Below, in pieces: positions 17,864 to 26,787 of a stretch of 62,949 nt of DNA. The DNA comes from an uncultured Anaerotruncus sp. (GTDB taxonomy: Bacteria; Bacillota; Clostridia; Oscillospirales; Ruminococcaceae). The stretch spans positions 1-62,949 of the forward strand of contig CAJUJI010000001.1 of assembly GCA_910586875.1 (NCBI GenBank), read 5' to 3'. Under the pieces are notes generated by a model. That model saw only the letters and a program-made list of their open reading frames with translations, did no database searches and was not told the origin of the DNA. Made by a program: the position numbers and the translations under genes. Positions within the stretch are counted from its first letter, which is position 1; each line of letters opens with the position of its first letter.

Positions 17864-18607
17864 TTACAGGAGCGTGTCATCCGGCTCCACACCGGTTACA
17901 TTGTTCAGTGAATACCACACATCGTCAATCATCAACTGATATTTGCCGTTTGTGGTGGAAATTTTCTGCACGACCCCTTCGATGGTATCGCTGCTGCCTG
18001 CGCTATCGGAATCCAGTCCCGGCTGTACAACCGTCACCTTTTTACCAATCAGCGAAACGAGGTAAGCAGCCTTCTGCGGGTCGGGCGTGCTGGTCGTGTT
18101 GCCATTGCTGGCACTGCCATTCGAACTGCTGGTGCCTGGGGTATTCAGCTCCATAATTTCAGAGAGCTTGAACTTCTGTCCATTGACCGTGACCTCGTAG
18201 GAATCCTCCACCAGCGAAATTTTCGTGATGATGCCGGTCTCCTTGGTCAGCGAGCCGTTGACATTAAACTTTGCGGCGGTAACATTCTGTCCCACCAGCG
18301 AAAGCGCATAGTTGCTCTTCATGTTGGAGGCCATCTCCTGCATTTGGGACATGGTTGCAAACTGAGCGAGCTGGGTAACATACTGTGTGTCATCCACCGG
18401 ATTCATAAAGTCCTGGTTACGCAGCTGTGCGACCATCAGCGTTAGGAAATCGTCCGCCGTAACCAGCTGTTTGTCTTCATCCTCAAAGGTTGCGTTCCAG
18501 GTCGTTTGGGTCGGGTCCACATCGCTGCTGCCGTAGCGCGCGTAATCCTTGAGATAATCGCGGTAGGCATTTCCACTGCTTGCCGCACCGGAAATTGCAT
18601 CTGCCAT
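17864..18607 (-). CDS. flgD: FlgD, hook-capping protein
   Basis: 247 residues. The N-terminal FlgD signature DFLTLMVAQLRNQDFMNPVDDTQYVTQLAQF is intact (split here only by reading). A variable region containing a Ser/Asn/Gly/Thr linker follows. FlgD caps the growing hook while FlgE subunits insert. It lies between fliK and the hook genes, the standard order. Confidence 0.95.
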   Translation of the reverse strand: MADAISGAASSGNAYRDYLKDYARYGSSDVDPTQTTWNATFEDEDKQLVTADDFLTLMVAQLRNQDFMNPVDDTQYVTQLAQFATMSQMQEMASNMKSNYALSLVGQNVTAAKFNVNGSLTKETGIITKISLVEDSYEVTVNGQKFKLSEIMELNTPGTSSSNGSASNGNTTSTPDPQKAAYLVSLIGKKVTVVQPGLDSDSAGSSDTIEGVVQKISTTNGKYQLMIDDVWYSLNNVTGVEPDDTLL

Positions 18608-18625
18608 CCTTCCATCTCCTTTCAG

Positions 18626-19723
18626 TTAAATGTAGGTGTCCAGCACATCATCCAAAACCTGCTGTTCCCAAACCGCGTCCTCAAAGCTGCCGCTCTGCCG
18701 GTCGTCCGCATGGGAATTGCTGTGCTGTTGTTGGTGCATCTGCTGTTGCTGGTGTAGATTCTGGTCGTTGAGCGCGTTTTGCTGTGCAGCCGTTTCTGCC
18801 GCCTGCGGCACCGTCACAACCTCCTGTACCTGCGCATTCAGCGGCCGCAGTGCATTTTGCAGCGAGGCTACCTCATTGGTGATCAGCCGTGCTGTGTCCG
18901 TACTGGAAGCAATGATGCTCAGTACGATGCCTTCTTTTCTTTCGAGCATCTTCACAGTGATTTCGCCCAAGCCCTCCGGCTGTAGCCGCACGACAAATTC
19001 GTTGTTGTGCCGTGACAGGTTGCTCAGGATACTGCTGCGCATCTGCTCTACCACATCGGCCGTGTCCACCTGCTGCGGAAGCTCCACCTGTTGGGTGCTC
19101 ACCACTGGTGCAAACCGCCCTGCATTCACATCCGCCTGCAATGCGTCGATATCCACGAGCTGCGGCTGTGTCTCCTCGCCGTCCATCTGCGCCTTTGCCT
19201 GTGCAACTGCGTTTTGGAATAGGTATTGCCCCTGCATCAGCTCTTGGCCGCTGGCGCCCTCATTCTGAACCGCCTGTGCCTGCCCGAGCAGCTGCTCAAA
19301 GGAAACCTCTGGCTGCGCACTTTGCTGTGTCTGCTGTGGTTGCTGATTCTGCTGCTGTACCGGAACGGCCATCTGCTGTTGCGGCGCCGCTGTAACATCC
19401 TGCACCGCCTCGCCGGTCATCTGCTCAAACAGCGCCTGCACCTGCGGATTACCGGAATAGAGCATTTCAGCCATCATCTGCATTGCCAGGTCGATGTTCT
19501 GCGGCTCGTCGTCCTCACCGGTGGACATTCCCAGCTGATCAAACAGCGTCTGTATCTCGCCCTCGCCCATGCCCATCATGAGCTGCTGGAAAATAACCGC
19601 GAAGATGTCGCCGCCTTCCATGCCACCGCCAAGCAGCCCCTGCAAACCGCGCAAGGTCATGCCATTTCCTGCCACACCAGCCATCTGGTTTAGCATCGCC
19701 GGAGAAATTGTCATCTGGTCCAT
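18626..19723 (-). CDS. fliK: FliK, hook-length control protein
   Basis: 365 residues. A variable, Gln-rich first two thirds is followed by the conserved FliK C-terminal domain, with VVRLQPEGLGEITVKM and LQNALRPLNAQVQEV. The tail is again Gln/His-rich (QQQMHQQQH). The family measures hook length and flips FlhB specificity. It follows fliJ by about 30 bases and precedes flgD. Confidence 0.92.
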   Translation of the reverse strand: MDQMTISPAMLNQMAGVAGNGMTLRGLQGLLGGGMEGGDIFAVIFQQLMMGMGEGEIQTLFDQLGMSTGEDDEPQNIDLAMQMMAEMLYSGNPQVQALFEQMTGEAVQDVTAAPQQQMAVPVQQQNQQPQQTQQSAQPEVSFEQLLGQAQAVQNEGASGQELMQGQYLFQNAVAQAKAQMDGEETQPQLVDIDALQADVNAGRFAPVVSTQQVELPQQVDTADVVEQMRSSILSNLSRHNNEFVVRLQPEGLGEITVKMLERKEGIVLSIIASSTDTARLITNEVASLQNALRPLNAQVQEVVTVPQAAETAAQQNALNDQNLHQQQQMHQQQHSNSHADDRQSGSFEDAVWEQQVLDDVLDTYI

Positions 19724-19753
19724 TTCATTTCACCCCCTTTCAGTGTATTCGGC

Positions 19754-20212
19754 TTATATACATTCGCTCAGGCTTTCGCGGACCCGTTTAGAGGAGACAA
19801 ACTCCTCTATCAGCTCCTCCTCCGCCTTTGCGGCAGCCTTCCGGTAGTCCTCAAGCTGCCGGTCATGCAGCTTTTCCAGCTTGGTAACCTCCTTGCTGGC
19901 CTCTACCACCACGTCCATCTGTTTTTGTACCGCAGCCTCCGCCCGTTTGAGGTCGAAGCGCAGCTGTTTAAGCTGCTCGCGGATGTTGTTGCGCTGCGCA
20001 TCGAACGCGATCAGCCGAAACGCCGCAATGCCCTTCTGCTGCTCATGCGCCATCTGCGCGGAAATGTCCTGAAAGCTACGGCTAAGGTTGTCGATGTGTT
20101 CTTCAATCACATTGCGCTTATGCTGTACAATCGCAAGCGCATTTTTTTCGCCCTCCAGAATTTGGTTCTGGTAATCAAGCATTCTACTCAGGGTGAAGTG
20201 GAACTTTTTCAT
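19754..20212 (-). CDS. fliJ: FliJ, export ATPase central stalk
   Basis: 152 residues, almost entirely charged coiled coil, opening MKKFHFTLSRMLDYQNQILEG in the family manner. FliJ works inside the FliI hexamer and links it to FlhA. Length and position after fliI are both standard. Confidence 0.93.
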   Translation of the reverse strand: MKKFHFTLSRMLDYQNQILEGEKNALAIVQHKRNVIEEHIDNLSRSFQDISAQMAHEQQKGIAAFRLIAFDAQRNNIREQLKQLRFDLKRAEAAVQKQMDVVVEASKEVTKLEKLHDRQLEDYRKAAAKAEEELIEEFVSSKRVRESLSECI

Positions 20213-20321
20213 CTGCCTGTTTCCTCCAAATCCTGCGCCTTCTGCGCGATTTTGGGAGCCTTGCCCCTAAATCCCACGGCCTTTTTTCTCATGCGCCCTC
20301 GCGCAAGCCGCTACCAGCTGT

Positions 20322-21644
20322 TTATGACTCGATAATCTGCATCATCGTACTCAGCGTATCATGGAACCCGACCTTGACGCCGACCTCCTGCTGAAGCAGC
20401 TTGTTAATTGCATCGATATGCCGGATCGCCTCATCCAGAGGCGGGTTGCTGCCGCTCTTATAGGCGCCTATCGAAATCAAATCCTGGTTATCCTGATACA
20501 CCGACATCATATTGCGGATCTTTCCTGCAATCTGGTTGTGTTCTGGGGTTGCAATCTCGCTCATCAAACGGCTGACACTCGCCAGAATATCAATCGCCGG
20601 ATAGTGATTGCGCATCGCAACCTTTCTGGAAAGCACGATGTGCCCATCTATAATACCACGCACGGTATCCGAAATCGGTTCGTTGGTGTCGTCACCCTCC
20701 ACCAGCACGGTATAAATGCCGGTGATCGAACCCTTTTCAAAATTCCCCGAGCGTTCCAAAAGCTTTGGCAATGCCGAGTAGATAGAAGGCGTATAACCGC
20801 GCGCCACCGGCGGTTCACCGGTACTCAGCCCAATCTCCCGCTGCGCCATGCAGAAACGGGTGAGCGAATCCATCATCAGCAATACATCCTTGCCCTGGTC
20901 GCGGAAATATTCGGCAATTGCGGTCGCGGTCAGCGCACATTTCGAGCGCATCATCGCGGGCGTGTCAGAGGTCGCCACCACCAGCACCGAGCGTTTGATC
21001 CCCTCCGGCCCCAGGTCGCGGTTGATGAACTCCACCACCTCGCGCCCACGCTCGCCCACCAGCGCTATGACGTTTACATCCGCCTTGATGTTGCGGGCGA
21101 TCATACCCATCAGCGTACTTTTACCGACGCCGCTTCCTGCAAAGATACCCATTCTCTGACCTTTCCCAATCGTAAGCAAGCCATCAATCGCCTTTACGCC
21201 GATTTCCATTGTCTGGGTAATCGGCGGTCGTCCCATCGGGTTGGAATAGGTGCCATTGATGGAATATAATTTGTCGCATTCAATCGGCGGGCCATCATCA
21301 ATGGGGTTGCCCAGCGCATCAACCGTGCGGCCGATTAGCCCGTCTCCCATATGGATCATCAGCTTCTGGTAGGTGGGCACCACGATGCTCCCCGCACCGA
21401 TGCCATCCACATCCTGGTAAGGCATCAACTGAATGGTGTGGCCCTTCATGCCGACCACCTCGGAAAGCACCGAGGTTTGCGGGTCAATCATGATATTGCA
21501 GACGTCTCCGATGTTGCAGGCAAGCCCTGTCGCTTCCACCGTCATCCCGACAATCTTATCAATCTTTCCCTGATAAGCGTACAGGTCGTTAAAGCGCACC
21601 GCCCTGCGATACTGAGCAATATCAACGCCCGTCTGCACCATCAC
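20322..21644 (-). CDS. fliI: FliI, flagellum-specific export ATPase
   Basis: 440 residues. The Walker A motif is GSGVGKST (G170-T177), the Walker B region is DVLLMMDSLTRFCMAQREIG, and the F1-like catalytic signature PSIYSALPKLLERSG is present. It powers substrate unloading below the export gate with FliH and FliJ. It lies 18 bases after fliH. The spacer of about 110 bases before fliJ holds no gene. Confidence 0.97.
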   Translation of the reverse strand: MMVQTGVDIAQYRRAVRFNDLYAYQGKIDKIVGMTVEATGLACNIGDVCNIMIDPQTSVLSEVVGMKGHTIQLMPYQDVDGIGAGSIVVPTYQKLMIHMGDGLIGRTVDALGNPIDDGPPIECDKLYSINGTYSNPMGRPPITQTMEIGVKAIDGLLTIGKGQRMGIFAGSGVGKSTLMGMIARNIKADVNVIALVGERGREVVEFINRDLGPEGIKRSVLVVATSDTPAMMRSKCALTATAIAEYFRDQGKDVLLMMDSLTRFCMAQREIGLSTGEPPVARGYTPSIYSALPKLLERSGNFEKGSITGIYTVLVEGDDTNEPISDTVRGIIDGHIVLSRKVAMRNHYPAIDILASVSRLMSEIATPEHNQIAGKIRNMMSVYQDNQDLISIGAYKSGSNPPLDEAIRHIDAINKLLQQEVGVKVGFHDTLSTMMQIIES

Positions 21645-21662
21645 AGCCGCCCTCCCCTCTGG

Positions 21663-22421
21663 TTAGTCCATTTCGCCGAGCACCCCGCGCAGATTTTCCA
21701 GCTGCACCGATACCGACGCATCCAGCACCATCTCTGGTGTATTCACCACACAAGTGCCTGGCGGACCATCCTTTGTCACAACATCAATGCGGGTTCCCTT
21801 TGCCAACGCTGGCAGCTCCTGATTGAGCAGCTCCACCAGCCCCTGCAATTGGTCGGAAACCTCCACAGAAATCCAATCGGCGCCGCGGATGGTGGAGACA
21901 GCCTGCCGCACCAGCTCAACCATCTCCTGTGCATTCTCGCCAATCCGCTTGTTCAGCACCTTCTCGGCGATGTCCACCGCCAATACCTTCAAGTCATTTT
22001 GGTAATGCTCAATAAATTCCTGCTGCTGCGTCTGCATCTGGTCAAGCAGCAGCTCCATCTGCTTCATTGCGTCGTCAATTTTTCCCGACATCTCTCGGTA
22101 AGCAGCCTCATACCCATCCTGCATCGCCTGCTGCCGCAGCTGAATGCCCTCCTGCTGCGCCTGCTGGAGTATCTGCTCCCGCTGGTGCTGGGCCTCTGCA
22201 ATCATCTGCTGTGCAACCGCATCCGCGCGCATCTGCGCATCTTGCAGTGCGCGCTCTTCCTGCATCCGGATATATTCCGGATCGATGGTTGGAAGCTGCT
22301 GTTCTTCCTCTTGGTCGGGCTCTCCATCGCCGTCTATGCGCACAGGCGGTGCCGGAAGATCGGAGATATATACCACATCTTCAGAGCAGACTGCGCCACC
22401 CTGCTTGATGACCTTAAGCAA
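21663..22421 (-). CDS. fliH: FliH, export ATPase regulator
   Basis: 252 residues. A long Gln/Glu-rich coiled coil (residues about 50-140) leads into the FliH C-terminal domain (IAEKVLNKRIGENAQEMVELVRQAV). It holds FliI and links it to the C-ring. Its start overlaps the end of fliG by eight bases, so the two are translationally coupled. Confidence 0.92.
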   Translation of the reverse strand: MLKVIKQGGAVCSEDVVYISDLPAPPVRIDGDGEPDQEEEQQLPTIDPEYIRMQEERALQDAQMRADAVAQQMIAEAQHQREQILQQAQQEGIQLRQQAMQDGYEAAYREMSGKIDDAMKQMELLLDQMQTQQQEFIEHYQNDLKVLAVDIAEKVLNKRIGENAQEMVELVRQAVSTIRGADWISVEVSDQLQGLVELLNQELPALAKGTRIDVVTKDGPPGTCVVNTPEMVLDASVSVQLENLRGVLGEMD

Positions 22422-23424
22422 TGATCTCCTCTCCCTCTCCTCTTGCGATTACGATTTCTCCGGCCTCCTCCAGTGTACGGATAATGCCAACAATCTTCTG
22501 TTGTGCCTCCTCCACATCGCGCATACGAATATTGTGCAGGTACTGGATATCGGTCTGAATGGTCTCGCGCATTCTCGAGGACATGTTCTGGAAGATAACC
22601 TCCTTGACCTCGTCGTTGGCCGCCTTGAGCGCAACAGCCAGGTCTTTTGTCTCGACCTCGCGGATAAAGCGCTGAATCGCCAGGCTGTCGAGGTTGGTGA
22701 TATCCTCGAATACGAACATGAGCTTGCGGATTTCGTCCGCGAGCGCTGGGTCCTTCACCGACAGCTCATCAAACACATATTTCTCGGTACTGCGATCCAC
22801 ATGGTTCATGATGTCTGCGATATACGGTACACCACCGACCTCTATCTGGTCGGAAGAAACGATGGTCGAGAACCGCCGTTCCAGCGAATCCTCTACAATC
22901 TTGATGATTTCTGGTGAAGCGCGGTCCAGGTTTGCAATCCGCTTGATTACATCGATCTGCATATTGCGTGGCAGCTCTCCAATAATCTGGGACGCCTGCT
23001 CCGAACGCGCATAGGAAAGCACCAGTGCAATCGTCTGTGGGTGCTCGCTTTGCAGCACCATCTGAAGGCTTTTATAGTCCGCCTTGCGGATAAACTCAAA
23101 CGCCTGTTTTTTCAGTGACTTGGAAACCCGCTCCATCAGCGAGGCCGCCTGTTGAGGGCCAAACGCCTTCTCCAGCACGTCGCGGGCATAAATTGCGCCG
23201 CCCTCGCTGATGACCTTTTGTGTCAAGCACAGCCCATAGAAATCCTCGATGGTTGCCTGGACATCCTCCTCGGACAGCCGCTCCATCTTCGCAATTTCCA
23301 GCGAGAGCTGTTCTACTTCCTCCTCATTTAGGTACTTATAAACATCCGATGCACGCTTTGAACCGAGCGCAATAATGATGGTTGCGGCCCTTTGAATGGG
23401 TGACAATTTTGTTTTCGTAGGCAC
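22414..23424 (-). CDS. fliG: FliG, flagellar motor switch protein
   Basis: 336 residues, full length. The N-terminal FliF-binding domain is followed by the middle EHPQTIALVLSY motif and the charged torque helix region (LAVALKAANDEVKEVIFQNMSSRM) where MotA acts. It sits one base after fliF and overlaps fliH. Confidence 0.97.
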   Translation of the reverse strand: MPTKTKLSPIQRAATIIIALGSKRASDVYKYLNEEEVEQLSLEIAKMERLSEEDVQATIEDFYGLCLTQKVISEGGAIYARDVLEKAFGPQQAASLMERVSKSLKKQAFEFIRKADYKSLQMVLQSEHPQTIALVLSYARSEQASQIIGELPRNMQIDVIKRIANLDRASPEIIKIVEDSLERRFSTIVSSDQIEVGGVPYIADIMNHVDRSTEKYVFDELSVKDPALADEIRKLMFVFEDITNLDSLAIQRFIREVETKDLAVALKAANDEVKEVIFQNMSSRMRETIQTDIQYLHNIRMRDVEEAQQKIVGIIRTLEEAGEIVIARGEGEEIIA

Positions 23425-23425
23425 G

Positions 23426-25024
23426 TCAACTCTCCTCCCTCAGCATTGCACGGATCAGGTTTGCAGTTACTTCGGGGTTCTGCTCAGCAAAGGCGCGTAC
23501 CTCTTCGGCAATCGCATCATCTTTCGCGTTGGTATGAGACTTCGCCTCATCCTGGAGCATCCGCTTGTGCTCTGCAATCTCGCGTTCAATCTGCTTCTGA
23601 CGCTCCAGCTCAGCGTTTTCAAGCTCAGCCTCTTCCTCCAGCTCCTTACGCTTGCGGGCACGGCGGATGAGGATAATCACAACTACCGCCAGAATGATCA
23701 ACAGTAGCAGACTCGCGCCAGCGATAATCAAAATCACCGTCAGGCTCAGGCCCTCATCTTCATCGTCTCCTTCACCAATGACCGGCTGTGGTGTATTGGT
23801 AAAGTCGAGGTTGCTCACCTTGATATCTGCCGCCGCAATGTTGGTACTCTTGGAAATCAGCTCCACCAACGTTTCTTCACGCTCGGTGGTGAATTCTGCG
23901 TCGTTCACCACAACCGCAACGGTTGCACGCCGCAAAAGCGGTTCACCCCGTTCAATCTGGGTCAACACATAGCTGATGTCATAATCTATAATATTCTCAT
24001 AATCGGTTGTTGTCCCATCTCCATTGTCCTGAACCTGGTTGGGATACCGCGGGATATCTGTGTTATTCTCCTCACCGACCAGTCCACCGGCATCAAATTG
24101 ACCGTTTTGGGTGAATCTTTCCTCAAAATGATTCATTACACCCTTGCCGTCATCCTCCGGCACATACTGTTTCTGTTCGGTTTTCATCATATCATAATCA
24201 AGCTCGACCTGTGCAACCGCCGTCACACCGTTAATTCCATATTTCGGAGTTAACAGCCGCTTGACATTGTCCTCGATCTGCTTTGCAATCTGCCGCTCAA
24301 ATTCCAATCGCTTGGTGTTAAAATTGTTGGTTTTCGTCGCGTCAACGCCCAACATCTCCACACCGGTGAGCATATCGATGACTACTACGTTTTCAGACTT
24401 CAAATTCGGCACCGAAAAAGCCGCCAGGTTTTTGACAGCCTGTACACGTTCCGGCGAGAGCTCCTGATCCTTTTTCATTCGTATCTGGATTGCAGCAGTG
24501 CTCTCTTCCTTGTTATTCTGATCCCATATGTAATTGCTTGTCTCAGGGATGTTAAAGGAAACAGTCGCGCTCTCAATCCCCGCCTGCTGTGCAAGCGTCT
24601 GCTCCATTCTCGTTTGCAGCTGGAATAAGAGTATCTGTTTTTGTTCATACTCTGTAGTAGTAAACCCTGTGTTATTCAAAAAGAAGTCGTAGTTTGGGGT
24701 GGTTTTCGGATAGCCCATCCCCGCCAATTCAAATACCAGGTTATCCCACTGGCTCTCCTGCACGAGCAGTTCTCCCTTGCGGTTGAGCTCAGCCGGAACA
24801 CCGCGCTCCTGAAGCACCGCATAAACCTGCTGGGTTTCCTCCCTGGTCATACCGGGAAACAGCGCTACCTGTTCGCTGGGTTGCCTATTGAGCAACACAA
24901 CGGCCAAAATTGCCAGGATTAGAATTGTGGTTCCTCCCCCGGCAAATATAATTTTATTCCGTTTTGATTGCCTTTCCCAGAAAGCCTTCAGCTTTCCGAG
25001 AAGCTCTTGTATTTTCTCTTTCAT
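23426..25024 (-). CDS. fliF: FliF, MS-ring protein
   Basis: 532 residues. One membrane helix lies near residues 25-45 and another near 430-455 (LILIIAGASLLLLIILAVV-like), flanking the periplasmic-type ring-building domains. The cytoplasmic tail that binds FliG follows. Repeated RBM fold motifs such as SQWDNLVFELAGMGYPK are visible. It is the platform for basal body assembly. Confidence 0.96.
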   Translation of the reverse strand: MKEKIQELLGKLKAFWERQSKRNKIIFAGGGTTILILAILAVVLLNRQPSEQVALFPGMTREETQQVYAVLQERGVPAELNRKGELLVQESQWDNLVFELAGMGYPKTTPNYDFFLNNTGFTTTEYEQKQILLFQLQTRMEQTLAQQAGIESATVSFNIPETSNYIWDQNNKEESTAAIQIRMKKDQELSPERVQAVKNLAAFSVPNLKSENVVVIDMLTGVEMLGVDATKTNNFNTKRLEFERQIAKQIEDNVKRLLTPKYGINGVTAVAQVELDYDMMKTEQKQYVPEDDGKGVMNHFEERFTQNGQFDAGGLVGEENNTDIPRYPNQVQDNGDGTTTDYENIIDYDISYVLTQIERGEPLLRRATVAVVVNDAEFTTEREETLVELISKSTNIAAADIKVSNLDFTNTPQPVIGEGDDEDEGLSLTVILIIAGASLLLLIILAVVVIILIRRARKRKELEEEAELENAELERQKQIEREIAEHKRMLQDEAKSHTNAKDDAIAEEVRAFAEQNPEVTANLIRAMLREES

Positions 25025-25061
25025 CCCGCCATATACCTTCTCTTAGATTGATCGAGTCACA

Positions 25062-25370
25062 TCAAATCTGCATCTGCATAATTTCCTTATAGGCGCTCAC
25101 CGCCCGCGAGGTTAGCTGAACAGTAGTTTTTACTGCTGACTCCAAAGCGGCGGAATGAATCATCATTGTATGTAGGTCGACCGCATCATCCGCACCCAAG
25201 GCAAGGTCCAATGCGTCTTTATCTGCAATCGCCTGCGTTTCCTGTAAATTTGCAATCGAATCCTCCAGCATTTGCGCAAATGGTATATTAGACTCATTCA
25301 GGGCATTTACCCTTTGTGTTTCTTTTGCACCATCAATCAGCGGCAACTGGCTGAGTGGAATAATAAACAT
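25062..25370 (-). CDS. fliE: FliE, hook-basal body linker
   Basis: 102 residues with a helical C-terminal half (LHTMMIHSAALESAVKTTVQLTSRAVSAYKEIMQMQI in pieces), typical of FliE. It joins the MS-ring to the rod. Normally fliE follows flgC directly. Here it is separated from flgC by about 1.4 kb and has its own strong promoter at 25459-25487, so it opens the long operon. Confidence 0.94.
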   Translation of the reverse strand: MFIIPLSQLPLIDGAKETQRVNALNESNIPFAQMLEDSIANLQETQAIADKDALDLALGADDAVDLHTMMIHSAALESAVKTTVQLTSRAVSAYKEIMQMQI

Positions 25371-25745
25371 CGCTTTCCCTCTTCTCTATTCCAAAACGCT
25401 CCAATAAACTATCTAGTTTCTCCAAATTTTCCCTTAATTCGTCGAATTACTATATTCTATTATACACAAACCCTCAGAAAATGTAAACTGGAAATATTGT
25501 ATAATTTTGTATACTTCATCTTTTAAATTTTATGGTTTAAGTTTGAATTAACCGCGATTATTCCACCAAATTCCGCTATATTTCCAGAATACATTTATCA
25601 CAGGTTTTCTAAACCTCTCTCTATCTTACGCAATAGGTTTACAAATAATTCCTATAAAATCCAAAGCAATTTTATGTACACAAAAACAAAAACCAACAAA
25701 GCGACCAACCAAACCGTGCTCTTTATCAAGCAGCGGTTCTGTTCA
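25371..25745 (-). other. AT-rich intergenic region upstream of fliE
   Basis: 375 bases, clearly more AT-rich than the genes around it. The only feature I can support is the promoter at 25459-25487. I see no gene with a ribosome binding site and no strong hairpin. The part between the promoter and 25745 could hold regulator sites, but no palindrome stands out. Confidence 0.6.
25459..25487 (-). promoter_or_regulatory. sigma-A promoter of the fliE operon
   Basis: On the minus strand TTTACA (25487-25482), exactly 17 bases, then TATAAT (25464-25459). The expected start is near 25452, giving a leader of about 80 bases before fliE. It is one of the best consensus matches in the window and would drive the 25-kb array. 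Confidence 0.75.
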
Positions 25746-26192
25746 TCACTGCCGGTTCATACTTTGCTTATATTGCCGGTATAGACGGATTGCCTCCACA
25801 TCGTACTCAAATCCAAAAAAGGAAGGCACTAAATAGGTAAACACAAAATCCAAATCCTCCGATTGACTAATTGCAATCATTGTTTCGGTGATCAATACCC
25901 AGTTGAGGAACTGCTGGTTTGATACATAGCTAGATGTAAAGATATAATTATACAATACTTCACGGATTTTGTCAGGGTCAGAAATTTCCACTACCATACT
26001 CACTGCCTTGCGCAGAAATTGGTCTGGAAAGCGCGCCCTGTCTTCAATCAGCTCATCCATTTTCAGCAATCCAAACCTGCGGGCAGCGAAAGCAAGCTCT
26101 AAAAGCTTGCGCACGGTGACTAGGCACTCATTTTTCGCATCCCGTGTACATTGGATGTGCTGTACAAAGTATTCGGTATCCATAATCCGCAT
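25746..26192 (-). CDS. soluble MotA-like protein lacking membrane helices
   Basis: 148 residues, no signal or membrane segment. Residues 29-80 line up with the MotA cytoplasmic loop of this locus: LELAFAARRFGLLKMDE against VELATEARINGLLSLEA, then FLRKAVSMVVEISDPDKIREVL against FLKSSMMLVVDAVDPEKVKTLL. Residues about 94-120 (QFLNWVLITETMIAISQSEDLD) line up with the MotA tail (EYLCKMLIAEGVQAIQAGDNPK). The helices between loop and tail, and the first two, are simply absent. Residues 121-148 have no counterpart. Function is inferred only: it could bind FliG or the stator. Start chosen at 26192 with GGAAGG upstream. Confidence 0.75.
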   Translation of the reverse strand: MRIMDTEYFVQHIQCTRDAKNECLVTVRKLLELAFAARRFGLLKMDELIEDRARFPDQFLRKAVSMVVEISDPDKIREVLYNYIFTSSYVSNQQFLNWVLITETMIAISQSEDLDFVFTYLVPSFFGFEYDVEAIRLYRQYKQSMNRQ

Positions 26193-26215
26193 ATTGTGGG
26201 TATTCCTTCCTATAT

Positions 26216-26702
26216 GCTGCGCAGCAAGTCCGCCGCAGGCGCATCAAAAGTTTCGCCGGCCTTTTCAAAGGCCGCAGGGTCCAGGGGCAGCGCCCTGGTC
26301 GTCGCTGTCAAAAATCCCAGCGGGATTTTTGACAGCGACGAAACGCGTCTTTCTCGTTTGGGAGCCGGCCGCAGCCGGCGATATCCCCCGCAAGCACCGT
26401 GTCAACCTTTGGTTGGCGCGATGTGCTTGCTTCCTTTTTTCGCTGGTGCGGCGCGGCACGTGCGCACCAGCCGCCGCCTACAAGGTGTTTTCGCCGCACC
26501 AGGCGGCAGCGAAAACACCGCATACGGCATCAGGTGTGTACGGTAGGGGTGCTTTTTCTCTTGTAAAAAGCACCCCTCTTGCTGTCCTATGGACAGCAAT
26601 TCACCCCGCAAAAATCCGCTTTTACGGAAAAGGTATTCCGCGCTTTGCGAAGCGCGACCAAAGGCGCTGCCTTTGGAATCCGCAGCCTTTTAAAAAAGGC
26701 TG
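26216..26702. repeat. dense train of perfect hairpins
   Basis: I count at least a dozen consecutive inverted repeats. Clear ones, arm/arm: 26257-26264/26267-26274; 26281-26286/26293-26298; 26301-26318/26322-26339 (18 bp perfect, loop AGC); 26364-26369/26374-26379; 26390-26397/26423-26430 with an inner 26403-26407/26411-26415; 26442-26450/26463-26471; 26484-26494/26509-26519; 26545-26557/26565-26577 (13 bp); 26579-26587/26591-26599; 26639-26645/26650-26656; 26658-26665/26669-26676; 26683-26691/26694-26702. No gene is supported here. It lies between flgC and the MotA-like gene. Possible natures are a composite of dispersed hairpin repeats, a relic of mobile elements or an RNA-processing zone. 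Confidence 0.9.
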
Positions 26703-26775
26703 GCGAAAATTTTAGCTCGCTAGCGCGGTTGGGTAAACGCTGGCGAAAAATTTGGTGCGCTAGCGCGGTTGTGAG
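26699..26775. repeat. two tandem copies of a 40-bp repeat
   Basis: The unit begins GCTGGCGAAAA and ends GCTAGCGCGGTTG. Copies start at 26699 and 26739, a 40-base period, with a few changes in the middle. The repeat directly abuts the last hairpin of the train and ends about a dozen bases before the flgC stop codon. Confidence 0.8.
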
Positions 26776-26787
26776 CTGCGCAAATAC

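Noticed and set aside
25969..26715. 248-codon plus-strand frame over the MotA-like gene and the hairpin train
   Set aside because: It runs antisense through a gene with clear MotA similarity and then through palindromes. The product is Arg/Ala/Pro-rich noise and there is no ribosome binding site.
26216..26775. CRISPR array
   Set aside because: The palindromes differ from one another, have no common repeat and no regular spacers, and no cas genes are present.
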